Below, in pieces: positions 1 through 8,300 of a stretch of DNA of 24,801 nt. Source of the DNA: a candidate division TA06 bacterium (lineage in GTDB: Bacteria > Ratteibacteria > UBA8468 > MWAK01); assembly GCA_022704925.1 (NCBI GenBank), contig JAKJFK010000005.1, positions 1 to 24,801 on the forward strand, given 5' to 3'. The notes under the pieces are model-generated. The model did no database searches. It saw only the letters and a list, made by a program, of their open reading frames with translations, and was not told the origin of the DNA. The position numbers and the translations under genes are program-made. Within the stretch, counting starts at the first letter, position 1. Each line of letters starts with the position of its first letter.

Positions 1-313
1 GGTCGGCGGCCACCTGCTCCGGATAGTTCGGGTTGAGGCCGCAGTAGGCGGCCAGCCGTTCCGGAAAACGCCGGACCGCTTCGATGTTGAGGCGGTTTCC
101 ACCGGCATCGGGCGAAAAGAGGGTGTCGTGGTGGCAGAAGACCAGCTGCTCCACCCCATCCCGTTCCAGCGTCTCGACCATGACCGGCAGTTCGCTCTGG
201 CTGAGGAAGATGCCCGCGAAGGGTCCCATGTGCCCGTGCAGATCGTAAATCGGGCAGTCGTCCAGCCGGCGGTTGCGGAGGAAGGCCTCCCAGAGCGGAT
301 TCGGCTTCTTCAT
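1..313 (-). CDS. Amidohydrolase-family protein, metal-competent, 3' end outside window
   Basis: About 104 N-terminal residues of a TIM-barrel amidohydrolase of the Amidohydro_2 (COG2159) kind; the C-terminus lies outside the window. The first strand ends in DLHGHMG with H26 and H28, the HxH pair that binds the catalytic metal in this superfamily. Such enzymes hydrolyse or decarboxylate small organic substrates in the cytoplasm; this one's substrate cannot be told. The ATG at 313 overlaps the stop of the upstream gene by 4 bp (ATGA), so the two are probably translationally coupled and last in a long minus-strand operon. No signal peptide is visible. It is a distant relative of its neighbour, which has lost the HxH. 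Family is fairly sure; function is unknown. Confidence 0.75.
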   Translation of the reverse strand, partial: MKKPNPLWEAFLRNRRLDDCPIYDLHGHMGPFAGIFLSQSELPVMVETLERDGVEQLVFCHHDTLFSPDAGGNRLNIEAVRRFPERLAAYCGLNPNYPEQVAAD

Positions 314-1074
314 AATTCCACCTCGGCCAGAAGTTTTTCAGCGTTGCCGGCGGCCACCAGGCGGCGGCCGGATTCCGAAACGGCCGCGTGGACCAGCGGA
401 AGCTGTGAGGCCTCCGGGTACCGTTCCGGGAAACCGCTTCCGAAGAGGAAGCGCTCCGGGCCGAACCGGGCCAGGCCGGCGTCGAGCCCGCCGGCCTCCA
501 GCGCCAGGCAGCTGGTTTCCAGGTAAAGTTTGGGGTAACGCTCCAGCAGGGGCCAGGTATAACGGTTGACGCCCCAGATTCCGATATCGCAGAGGACGCA
601 GGTAAGCTTCGGGTACTCGGCCAGGAAGGAGTAAATATCCGGCCAGCCAACTCCCTTCCCCCTCTTCATCGTTGAAAGCAGGACCGGGATCTTCCGCTCC
701 GAAACCTCGTCGAAGAAACGGCCGAAGACGGTCCGGTTGAGAAGGAAATGGTGCGATTCCGGGAAGAGGCGCAGGGCCCGTATCCGGCGGCGCCGCATCG
801 CCGGGAAGAAATCCGGGCCGATGATCTCCCCGGTCTGGGGCGGCAGTACCACCCAGCAGCCGAAAAGGTTATTCTTTCCCTTCAATTCATCCGCCAGCAG
901 GCGGTTGCCGGTACCGGGAAAGTTGTCGTGCTGGGCGATATGCCAGACCAGGGCCCGGCCGATTCCCCGCCGGCGCAACTCGGCCTGGAGAGCGGCCGCG
1001 TCCGGGACGGCGCCGAAGACCGGCCGGAACGGCCGGCCCAGGTAAAGGTTGAAGTCGAACCAGTCCAGTTTCAT
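310..1074 (-). CDS. Amidohydrolase-fold protein with degenerate metal site (possible pseudoenzyme)
   Basis: A 254-residue cytoplasmic protein with the layout of an Amidohydro_2 TIM barrel. The usual metal ligands are absent. The HxH of strand 1 is N9-x-Y11 in FDFNLYLG. The mid-barrel His (usual pattern PVxxHTG) is replaced in PVLLST (131-136). The next His (usual pattern LAHLG) is D163 in VLCDIG. The terminal Asp (usual pattern GSDYP) is G214 in FGSGFP. The fold match is inferred from motif positions. It may be a non-catalytic partner or a metal-independent enzyme. I chose the ATG at 1074 because it overlaps the aminotransferase stop as ATGA and follows GGGGGAAAA; the frame stays open further upstream. 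Its own stop overlaps the next gene's start by 4 bp. Confidence 0.75.
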   Translation of the reverse strand: MKLDWFDFNLYLGRPFRPVFGAVPDAAALQAELRRRGIGRALVWHIAQHDNFPGTGNRLLADELKGKNNLFGCWVVLPPQTGEIIGPDFFPAMRRRRIRALRLFPESHHFLLNRTVFGRFFDEVSERKIPVLLSTMKRGKGVGWPDIYSFLAEYPKLTCVLCDIGIWGVNRYTWPLLERYPKLYLETSCLALEAGGLDAGLARFGPERFLFGSGFPERYPEASQLPLVHAAVSESGRRLVAAGNAEKLLAEVEL

Positions 1075-2264
1075 TTTTCCCCCGCCGCGGCCGCCCGGCG
1101 ACAGGCGGCGATCCGGGTCCGGGTCTCCGCCTCGCTCCAATCCGGGTGCAGGGAAACGAAGACCGTTCTCTTCAGGATGTCCAGGGTCCGCGGCAGCTGG
1201 TCCATCGAGTAATCGAGTCGCAGCCCCCGGTTCTCCGGCCGGTTGTAGGGATTCACCGCCGGGTGGTGGCCGGCCCGGTGCTGGAGGACCGGATCCCAGT
1301 TGATGTAAACGTGCTTGCCGGTGTCGAAGGGCAGCCAGCCGCCCACGCCCTCGGCGGCCGCGAAAGCGCGGGCCCGCTTCTCTTCGTCGAACTGGAAGGC
1401 GACCACCACCCCGCAGTCGCCCTCGGCATCATTGACGGGAGCGAACCTGATGCCGGGGGCCCCGGCCAGCGACTCGATGAAGAGGCGTTTCCGATGGCGC
1501 AGGTCGGTCAGGATCCCGTCCAGCCGCTGCAGCTGGATGCGCATCACCGCACCCATCAACTCGCTGGCCCTCAACTGGAGGCCGATGAAAATCGGCACAG
1601 AGAGTTCGGAGGCGTACTTGCGGAAGGCCATCCCGCTGTCGGCGAAGATGGCCATACGTTCGTAAACCGCGCGGTCATCGGTCACCACCGCCCCGCCCTC
1701 TCCGCAGCTGATAACCTTGTAGTAATTGAAGCTGTAAGTGCCGACCTCTCCCCAGGTACCGAGCCGCCGCCCCCCGAAGCTGCCGCCGTCGGCCTGGCAG
1801 CTGTCCTCGATAACCTTGAGGCCGCGCCGATCGGCGATCTCCCGGATGCGCCGCAGGTTGCAGGGCAGGCCGACCATGTGCACCGGGATGACCGCCCGCG
1901 TCGCCGGGCCGATCTTCCGTTCCAGGTCCTCCGGGTCCAAGCCGAGCGTCTCGTCAACCTCGGCCAGCACCGGGATGGCCCCGGCGGCCAGGACCGCCGA
2001 GGCGGTGGCCATGAAGGTGTAGCCGGGCACGATCACCTCGTCGCCCGGGCCGATCCCCAGGCCGGCCAGGCCGCACAGGAGGGCGGCCGTGCCGCCCCCG
2101 GAGAGGCAGAGCGCGTACCGGGAACCCATCGTCCGGGCCCATTCCTGCTCGAAACGCTCCACCTCCTGGAGGTGGCCCTGCTTCGGGTCCCCGGTCCGGA
2201 AAAGTTTCCGGCTCTCGATGACGCGGGCCAATTCCTCGATCTCTTCACGTCCGATGCGATACAT
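1071..2264 (-). CDS. DegT/DnrJ/EryC1/StrS family PLP aminotransferase
   Basis: A 397-residue fold-type I PLP enzyme of the sugar aminotransferase family, which normally transaminates nucleotide-linked keto-sugars; some members act on other ketones. The substrate-side segment LSGGGTAAL (54-62) lies at the PLP phosphate site. EDSCQADGG (153-161) carries D154, which pairs with the pyridine nitrogen. K183 in YYKVISCGEGG is the expected Schiff-base lysine. Length is typical. The start at 2264 is backed by AGGAG a few bases upstream. It follows the GRE activase by 36 bp and overlaps the amidohydrolase-like gene by 4 bp. Since the GRE and an alcohol dehydrogenase are in the same operon, it may aminate or deaminate a carbonyl product of those enzymes; this is inference. 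Confidence 0.9.
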   Translation of the reverse strand: MYRIGREEIEELARVIESRKLFRTGDPKQGHLQEVERFEQEWARTMGSRYALCLSGGGTAALLCGLAGLGIGPGDEVIVPGYTFMATASAVLAAGAIPVLAEVDETLGLDPEDLERKIGPATRAVIPVHMVGLPCNLRRIREIADRRGLKVIEDSCQADGGSFGGRRLGTWGEVGTYSFNYYKVISCGEGGAVVTDDRAVYERMAIFADSGMAFRKYASELSVPIFIGLQLRASELMGAVMRIQLQRLDGILTDLRHRKRLFIESLAGAPGIRFAPVNDAEGDCGVVVAFQFDEEKRARAFAAAEGVGGWLPFDTGKHVYINWDPVLQHRAGHHPAVNPYNRPENRGLRLDYSMDQLPRTLDILKRTVFVSLHPDWSEAETRTRIAACRRAAAAGEK

Positions 2265-2300
2265 GACTTTTCTCCTTACTGGTTGTGATCCACCTATTCT

Positions 2301-3203
2301 TCAAACCACCCCGGCCTGGATGCCAAGCCGTTCGAATTTCCCGAGCCAGCTCGAAACCCGGGCCTTCGAGGGAGCCGTCAACCCGGCGGCCGGGTTGGCC
2401 AGGCCGAGGTCGAGATACTTGCCTTCGCCCAACCGGTGGTAAGGAAGCAGTTCCACCCGCTCCACGCCGGGCAATTCCCGGGCCAGCCCGGCCACCAGCT
2501 TGAAAAGTTCCGGCCCGACATTGAAACCCGGAACCAGCGGCACCCGCAGCCAGATCCGGGCGCCGGCCCGGGCCAGGCGCTCCAGGTTCTCCAGGATCCC
2601 GGCGGCCGGAACGCCGGTCTGCCGGCGATGCCGGGAAGCGCCGGCCTTGATGTCGAAAAGGAAAAGGCCGGTGACCGGAAGCAGTGCCTCCAGCCGATCG
2701 AAGGGTCCGAAACCGCAGGTTTCGACCGCGGTGTGCAATCCCTCGCGCCGGGCCGCCTTCAACAGGGCCAGGGTGAAACCAGCCTGGAAGAGCGGTTCGC
2801 CCCCGGAAACCGTCATGCCCCCGCCGGAATATTCGTAAAAAAGCCGGTCCCGGAGAACGTCGGAAACGACTTCTTTGACTTCCAGCCGGCGGCCGGCCAG
2901 GCGCAGGGCGCCGGTCGGACAGCCCCCGACGCAGCGGCCACAGGCGGCGCAAAGGGAACGGTCGAACCGACGCTTTCCTTCAACCGAATGCGCGCCCCGC
3001 GGGCAGGCCGCCCGGCAGGCGCCGCAGCCGACGCAGAGGCGGCTGGTAAAAAGCAAAACCGGCTTCGGCGACCAGGATTCCGGGTTGTGGCACCAGCGGC
3101 AGCGGAGCGGACAGCCCTTGAGGAAGACCGTGGTCCGGATGCCGGGGCCGTCGTGCAGGGAAAACCGCTGAATGTCAAAAACGAGTCCGGAAGTCTTTCC
3201 CAT
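2301..3203 (-). CDS. Glycyl-radical enzyme activating enzyme (radical SAM, with 2x[4Fe-4S] ferredoxin insert)
   Basis: A 300-residue radical-SAM activase that installs the glycyl radical on the adjacent GRE. The family signature is C31-x3-C35-x2-C38 (GCPLRCRWCHNP), binding the SAM-cleaving [4Fe-4S] cluster. Two ferredoxin-type motifs follow: C57/C60/C63/C67 and C85/C88/C91/C95. This insert is typical of activases for non-PFL glycyl radical enzymes such as dehydratases and decarboxylases, and is missing from PflA. I start at ATG 3203; a TTG at 3218 overlapping the GRE stop (3215-3217) is the alternative and would add five residues. The protein is cytoplasmic and oxygen-sensitive. The pairing with the GRE directly upstream makes the assignment secure; GRE specificity remains open. 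Confidence 0.93.
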   Translation of the reverse strand: MGKTSGLVFDIQRFSLHDGPGIRTTVFLKGCPLRCRWCHNPESWSPKPVLLFTSRLCVGCGACRAACPRGAHSVEGKRRFDRSLCAACGRCVGGCPTGALRLAGRRLEVKEVVSDVLRDRLFYEYSGGGMTVSGGEPLFQAGFTLALLKAARREGLHTAVETCGFGPFDRLEALLPVTGLFLFDIKAGASRHRRQTGVPAAGILENLERLARAGARIWLRVPLVPGFNVGPELFKLVAGLARELPGVERVELLPYHRLGEGKYLDLGLANPAAGLTAPSKARVSSWLGKFERLGIQAGVV

Positions 3204-3214
3204 GGTGCCGTTTC

Positions 3215-5293
3215 TCAACCGCCGTGGGCGCGCCGCCGGATGACGTCGGCCTGGACCTCCGGGCTGAGGTTGACGAAGAACTCCGAAAAACCGCTCACCC
3301 GGACGATCAGGTTCCGGTGCTTCTCCGGGTCGCGCCGGGCCGCCTCCAGCAGTTCGTTGCCGGTAAAATTGAACTGGAGCTCCTGGATGCGCCGGGCCAC
3401 GAAAGACCGGGTGAAGGCCGAGAGCAGGCGCGTTCCCTCCGGACCGCGGAAGAAGGCCGGCTCGAACTTCATGTTGATCACGCTGCCACCGACCGCACCG
3501 GTGTAGTCGGGCCGGGCGACCGAACCGATGAAGGCGGTCGGCCCGCGCCGGTCGCGGCCGAAGTAAGGCGAGGCGGCATCCGAAAGCGGAGCACCGGCCC
3601 GGCGGCCGTCCGGGGTGGCGCCCACCTCCCGGCCGGCCGGGATATTGCTGACGTTGGCCGCCATCAGGCCGAGAAAGCGGCCGCCGCCGGCCAACCGGTG
3701 TTCGAGGCAGGCCGAGGTGAAGAGACGCACCACCGCCGCGGCGATATCGTCCACGTAAGAATCGTCATTGCCGTACTTGGGGGCCCGGTTCAGCAGCTTC
3801 AAACGCAAGGCTTCGCCCCCCTGGAAATCGGCGGCCAGGGCCTTCCGAAGCGCCGGCAGGCTTACTTCGCCGCTTTCAAACACCAGCCGCCGGACCGCGG
3901 CCAGGGAATCGGCAACCGAGGCCAGGCCCATGCCGGCTATCCCGTGAAAGCGGGGAAAGACCGCGCCGCCGTCATTGACGTCCCGGCCCCGGCGCAGGCA
4001 GTCGCGGGTCAGGGCCGACAGGAACGGGTCGGGAAACTTCCCGGCCGGAAACCGTTCGATATATTCGTTGACGGACCGGACATGGCCGGCCAGCCGTTTC
4101 CGGAGAACCGATTCAAAGAGCCGCCAGAGTTTGCGGTAGGAAGAACCGGGCGGCGGGCCGAAAAGTTCCAGGGCTTCGGAAAAACAGGCCAGCAGGTTGA
4201 AGCGGCTGTCGGACCAGGCCGGCTGGCGGCCGGGCAGCATCGTCTCGATGCAGCCGACGAAGCAATGGTCTCGGGCGGCCGGAAGCGGGATGCCGATCCG
4301 GACCAGGGCCGGAACCAGGACTTCGTCGTTGAAGATGGCCGGGAAGCCGATCCCGGTCTTGATCACTTCCAGGCAGGCCAGGTGGAATCTTTCCGGGGTG
4401 GCGTCGTGAAAACGGGCGCTCAGGTTGGCATAGGGCGTCTGGACCAGCCGGGTCGCTTCCAGGCAAAGGTAGCTCAACTCGTTGACGGCGTCGCGGCCGG
4501 CCGGCGTGAGTCCGCCGATGCAGATGTTCTGGACCTGGCCGAACCCGTCCAGCTTCACCCAGAGATGGCAAAGAAGATCGAGGGCCGCCGGCCGGGTGAT
4601 CCGGCCGGCCCGGAGATCGCGCCGGTAGAAGGGGTAAAGATACTGGTCAAGTCGCCCCAGGGCCATGTGCTTACGTCCCTCGGAGGCAAAGGCCAGATGC
4701 GTGAGCCAGACCAGCTGCAGCGCCTCGTGGAAGCTCCGGGGCGGCGCCCCGGCGATCCGATTCAGGCCGGCGGCCAGCTCACGCCGGCCGGAACGTCCGG
4801 CTTCGCGCGCGAAGCGCCGGGCCAGTCCGGAGAAGGCCTCCAGGGTGATGACGGCCGATTCGAGAAAATCCCGGGCCGGCCCCGGCCGGCGCCGGTCCCG
4901 TTCCCGGCGGGCCCGGGCCGCCAGCCCGGCAATGCCAAGCCGGAGCAGGTCCGGGTAATGGGCCAGGGTGTGGTCGAAACCGGCCCGGAAGTCCCGCTGC
5001 CCCCGTTCCTGATGCTCGGCCAAGACCGCCTGGTACTCGGCGCGCCCGACGCCTTCCGGAAGTTTTTCCGCAAAGAAAAAACGGGGATCGCCGGCCAGCC
5101 GCTCGCCCGGCTCGAAGGCCGCCGGCAGGTTGGCCAGCACCGAGGCGAAGGCCCGGGCCCGGAAAATCGGCTCCGGCTCCCCGGCCGAAGCGCGGTAAGC
5201 CAGGACGCGCCAGTAAGGACGCAGGTCGAATTCGCCGCGGCGGCGTCTTCGGGCGCGCCCACGCAGTTTTTCCCAGTTCTTCCGTTCCGTCAT
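3215..5293 (-). CDS. Glycyl radical enzyme, dehydratase/lyase type, unknown substrate
   Basis: A 692-residue glycyl radical enzyme. The thiyl-radical cysteine is C348 in HCFVGCIET; the C-x-E arrangement, where Glu acts as base, is shared by glycerol/propanediol dehydratases, choline lyase, hydroxyproline dehydratase and isethionate lyase. The radical glycine is G668 in RVSGFSEFF, 25 residues from the end, as expected. LGRLDQYLYPFY and FNDEVL are further family hallmarks. It is shorter than the usual 750-850 residues, and Thr follows the CIE where several characterised members have Pro. That makes substrate transfer from known enzymes unsafe. Its activase starts at its stop codon. It lies 43 bp after the secreted protein gene with only a weak Shine-Dalgarno. 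C-O, C-N or C-S bond cleavage on a small polar substrate is the likely chemistry. Confidence 0.92.
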   Translation of the reverse strand: MTERKNWEKLRGRARRRRRGEFDLRPYWRVLAYRASAGEPEPIFRARAFASVLANLPAAFEPGERLAGDPRFFFAEKLPEGVGRAEYQAVLAEHQERGQRDFRAGFDHTLAHYPDLLRLGIAGLAARARRERDRRRPGPARDFLESAVITLEAFSGLARRFAREAGRSGRRELAAGLNRIAGAPPRSFHEALQLVWLTHLAFASEGRKHMALGRLDQYLYPFYRRDLRAGRITRPAALDLLCHLWVKLDGFGQVQNICIGGLTPAGRDAVNELSYLCLEATRLVQTPYANLSARFHDATPERFHLACLEVIKTGIGFPAIFNDEVLVPALVRIGIPLPAARDHCFVGCIETMLPGRQPAWSDSRFNLLACFSEALELFGPPPGSSYRKLWRLFESVLRKRLAGHVRSVNEYIERFPAGKFPDPFLSALTRDCLRRGRDVNDGGAVFPRFHGIAGMGLASVADSLAAVRRLVFESGEVSLPALRKALAADFQGGEALRLKLLNRAPKYGNDDSYVDDIAAAVVRLFTSACLEHRLAGGGRFLGLMAANVSNIPAGREVGATPDGRRAGAPLSDAASPYFGRDRRGPTAFIGSVARPDYTGAVGGSVINMKFEPAFFRGPEGTRLLSAFTRSFVARRIQELQFNFTGNELLEAARRDPEKHRNLIVRVSGFSEFFVNLSPEVQADVIRRRAHGG

Positions 5294-5336
5294 CGCTTTA
5301 AAATCGTCTTCTCATGCCGGTCCGGCCCCGTCGTCC

Positions 5337-8300
5337 TCACCTTCCGAAGAAGAGCTGGCCGAGGGTGCGGCTGCCGCCGGCCCAGCGCATGGCGCTGGAG
5401 GCGACTCCGCCGGTTTCCGGGTCGGCGTCCGTCCAGACCAGGTCGAAGCCGATCGCCCCGCCGGCGGCGGCCGGCCGAAGCGTGATCGCGCCCAGCGGCA
5501 CGGAAACCTCCACCGTGTATCCGCCGGCCGACCGCCGGGTCAAGACGGCGGCGGCCCCCTCGACACCCTTGACCTGGCAGGGACCGGAACTCTCCGGAAG
5601 CACCAGCAGGTTAAGGTCCGGTCGGGCCGAAGCGGATCCGAAATCGCCGGCCAGGTCCCGGTCAAACTTCAGTTCGAAACGATCGCGTTTCTCCGGGGCG
5701 CCGGTGAAAACGGCGTTATCGTCCTCGACTTCGATCGAAACATAGAGGTTGCGGCCGTCGTAGCCGGTCCGGACCGCGGCCCGGCCGTCCACCCGGAAGG
5801 CATACTTAAGGTTCTCGGCGCCCGAAACCACCTGCGGGAAGGCGCGGCCGAAGCGGCCCCAGCTGAAGGTATGGTACAGCCAGGCCGGCTGAACCTTCGA
5901 CCAGTCGGTCACCCGGCCGCCGGTCGCCGTGACCCGCGGGGCGACCGTCAGCCAGCAGCGTTCGTACCAGGGATACTCGGCCTGGCCGTCGCTGAGCCAG
6001 ACGCTGAAGGTGGCGTTCTCCACCGGGTAATCGAGGCCGATGGCCGTCGGGATGCGGCCAAAGGCCGCCTGGCCGGCCGGCAGGTCCGGCAGCTTGCCGT
6101 TGCGGTCGGGAAGCATCCAGTCGGTCTTGGTCACCATCCGGTCGCCCGGGAAGTTGGCGTCGAGTTTCAGACCGGTCAGCGGCCGGCCGGTATGGTTGGC
6201 CGTCCAGACGCCCAGGTCCACCCCGCCCCGGCCGTCGGGAAGGAAGGCCAGGCGCATCTCGACCGGCGGCGGCGGCGCGCTGGCCGAGCGGAGCGCGGCC
6301 AGGAAATCGGCCTCGGAAAGGTTGCGGTTCAAAAAGAAGAAGGGCTCCTCGGTCAGGGTCACCACGGTCTTGCCGTTGCCCACCACCGCACCTTCCAGCG
6401 GATTGCCGTACATGTCCAGCACGTCAACCTCGGCCGGAATCGTGAACCCTTCGACGGTCCGCGGCCAGGTCTTCCAGTGGATATCAAGGTTCGGCGTGTT
6501 GTTCGCCCAGGTCGCCGCGCCCAGCCGGCCGTCCTGGCGGTAAACGAAGAGCAGCGTGTCCAGCGGCTCCAGGTAAATATCCTCCTGCGGGACGGCATTG
6601 GCCAGGAGAAGTCCGACGCAACTGTAGCTGAAGCCGTGGGGGAGCGGCACGCCGTTCCAATCCATCAGGGGAAAATCGGTATTGAAGAGGCCGGTCCGCA
6701 TCCAGAGGCGGCCGGTGTAGTGGCCGATGACCCGGGCGTCCTGGACCAGGGTCAGGAAGACCAGCTCCCGGGCGGTCCGGGCCGCCGAGGCGTAGACCGG
6801 CGTGTAGCCGGGCAGGGAGTGGAACATCTGCGGCTGGTTATCCCAGCCGACGCCGATGCAGCTCCAGGGCAGGCCGTACCGGCGCTGGAGTCCGCGCACC
6901 TTGACCGCGTCCCAGTACTCGAAGCTGTAGCTGGAGGCGCCGAATCCCTGGAAGGGCGGCTGACCGCCCAGTTCGGCCAGCATATCCTCGGTGTAATCCG
7001 GGGTGCAGCTCTGGCTGATGCCGGCCTTGGAACCGGCGTCGGCGAATCCCTGGCAGGTGGCATCCACGATCCGGGCGAATTCGCGCGGACTGAAGTACAT
7101 CTCCGTCTCGTCGTCGATGGTCCACCAGTTGATCTCCGGCAGGTTGCGGCCCACTTCGGCGCAGTACTGGCGCCACTTGACCAGGTCGGGCATCATGGGC
7201 AGGCCGCCGGTCTCGGAGCGCCGGACCACGTCGCGCCGGCCGCTGCCGACCGATTTCGTGTCGGAAAGGGCCGCGTCGGCCAGGTGTTTGGGCAGTTGGG
7301 CCGGCCAGAGGCAGGGCATATTCTCCAGGCCCAGCGAGGTCGGCAATCGGTCGACCTCGTGCGCCGGATCCCAGACCCAGCGGTCCGGGGCCGGATTAAT
7401 CGAGGCAGGAGAAGTAGCCCGGCTGGTCTTGCAGTATAACTGCCAACGGTGGCCCATGCGTTTCATCAGGGACAGGGCCGCCGGCAGGTTGTCCATGTTG
7501 CAGGCCAGGGCGTGGCGCGGCGCCGCCGCCGGCGGCTTCGGTAGAACCGCGTAGACCAGTTCGCCTTCCGGCGCCGGCCGCCCCTGGAGGCCGTAGAAGC
7601 AGCTGAAGAGGCCGCGGCGCACCGGGGTCAGCGGCACCTCGCGGCGCACGGTGGCGCCGGCCGTCACCGGGATTTCGACCGTGCCGGCGGCCACGCGCCG
7701 GTCGCGCACATCAACAATATCGTAAGCCAGGACGGCCGTCCCGGCCGCGTTGCCGCTGTTGGTAGCCCAGGCGACCAGGACCGGCCGGTCGTCGTAAAGG
7801 ATGTTGCCCAGTTCCGCGGTGGCCAGGCCGGCTTCGATCGCCGCCCGCGGCTGGTAGGGAGTCGCCTCGCCGCCGGCCTCCAGCTGCACCGCGTCAACGA
7901 AACACTCCCGGGACGTCTGGACGCGCAGGACGAAACCGCCCGCCGCCAGGGGGCCGCTGGCGTTCACCCGCTGCCATTCGCCGCTCAGCCGGACCGGAAT
8001 CGTCAGGCCGGCCGGCGGCTGGTTCTTTTCGTCGACGAACTGCTCCCGGCCGTTGCGGTCGGTCCGGGTGGCGGCCAGCCGAACCGTGGCCGTGGAGTTG
8101 GCCTCCCCGCGAATGTAAAGGGAAAGGGTGTAGGTACCGGCCTCGGCCAGGTAGACCAGCCGGCTGGTGCCGTGCGCGCCGGCCGGGATACGCTGGGAGT
8201 AACGGCCGTGGAAGGCGTTCCCCTCCCGGTGGTCCCGCTCGTCAAAGATGTGGAGGCTGAGATAGTTGTCGCTGACACCGCCCCAGCCGTCGGCGCCGCC

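Noticed and set aside
1146-2288. 380-codon plus-strand frame opposite the aminotransferase
   Set aside because: The minus strand carries the PLP lysine and Asp motifs in order, so this is a shadow.
3224-5485. Long open frame on the plus strand (753 codons) opposite the glycyl radical enzyme
   Set aside because: It is a GC-rich shadow: the minus-strand frame has the radical Cys and Gly motifs, while this one has low-complexity Gly/Arg/Pro sequence and no recognisable domain.
5871-7439. 522-codon plus-strand frame opposite the secreted protein gene
   Set aside because: No ribosome site and a composition typical of antisense shadows in GC-rich DNA; the opposite strand has a signal peptide and domain structure.
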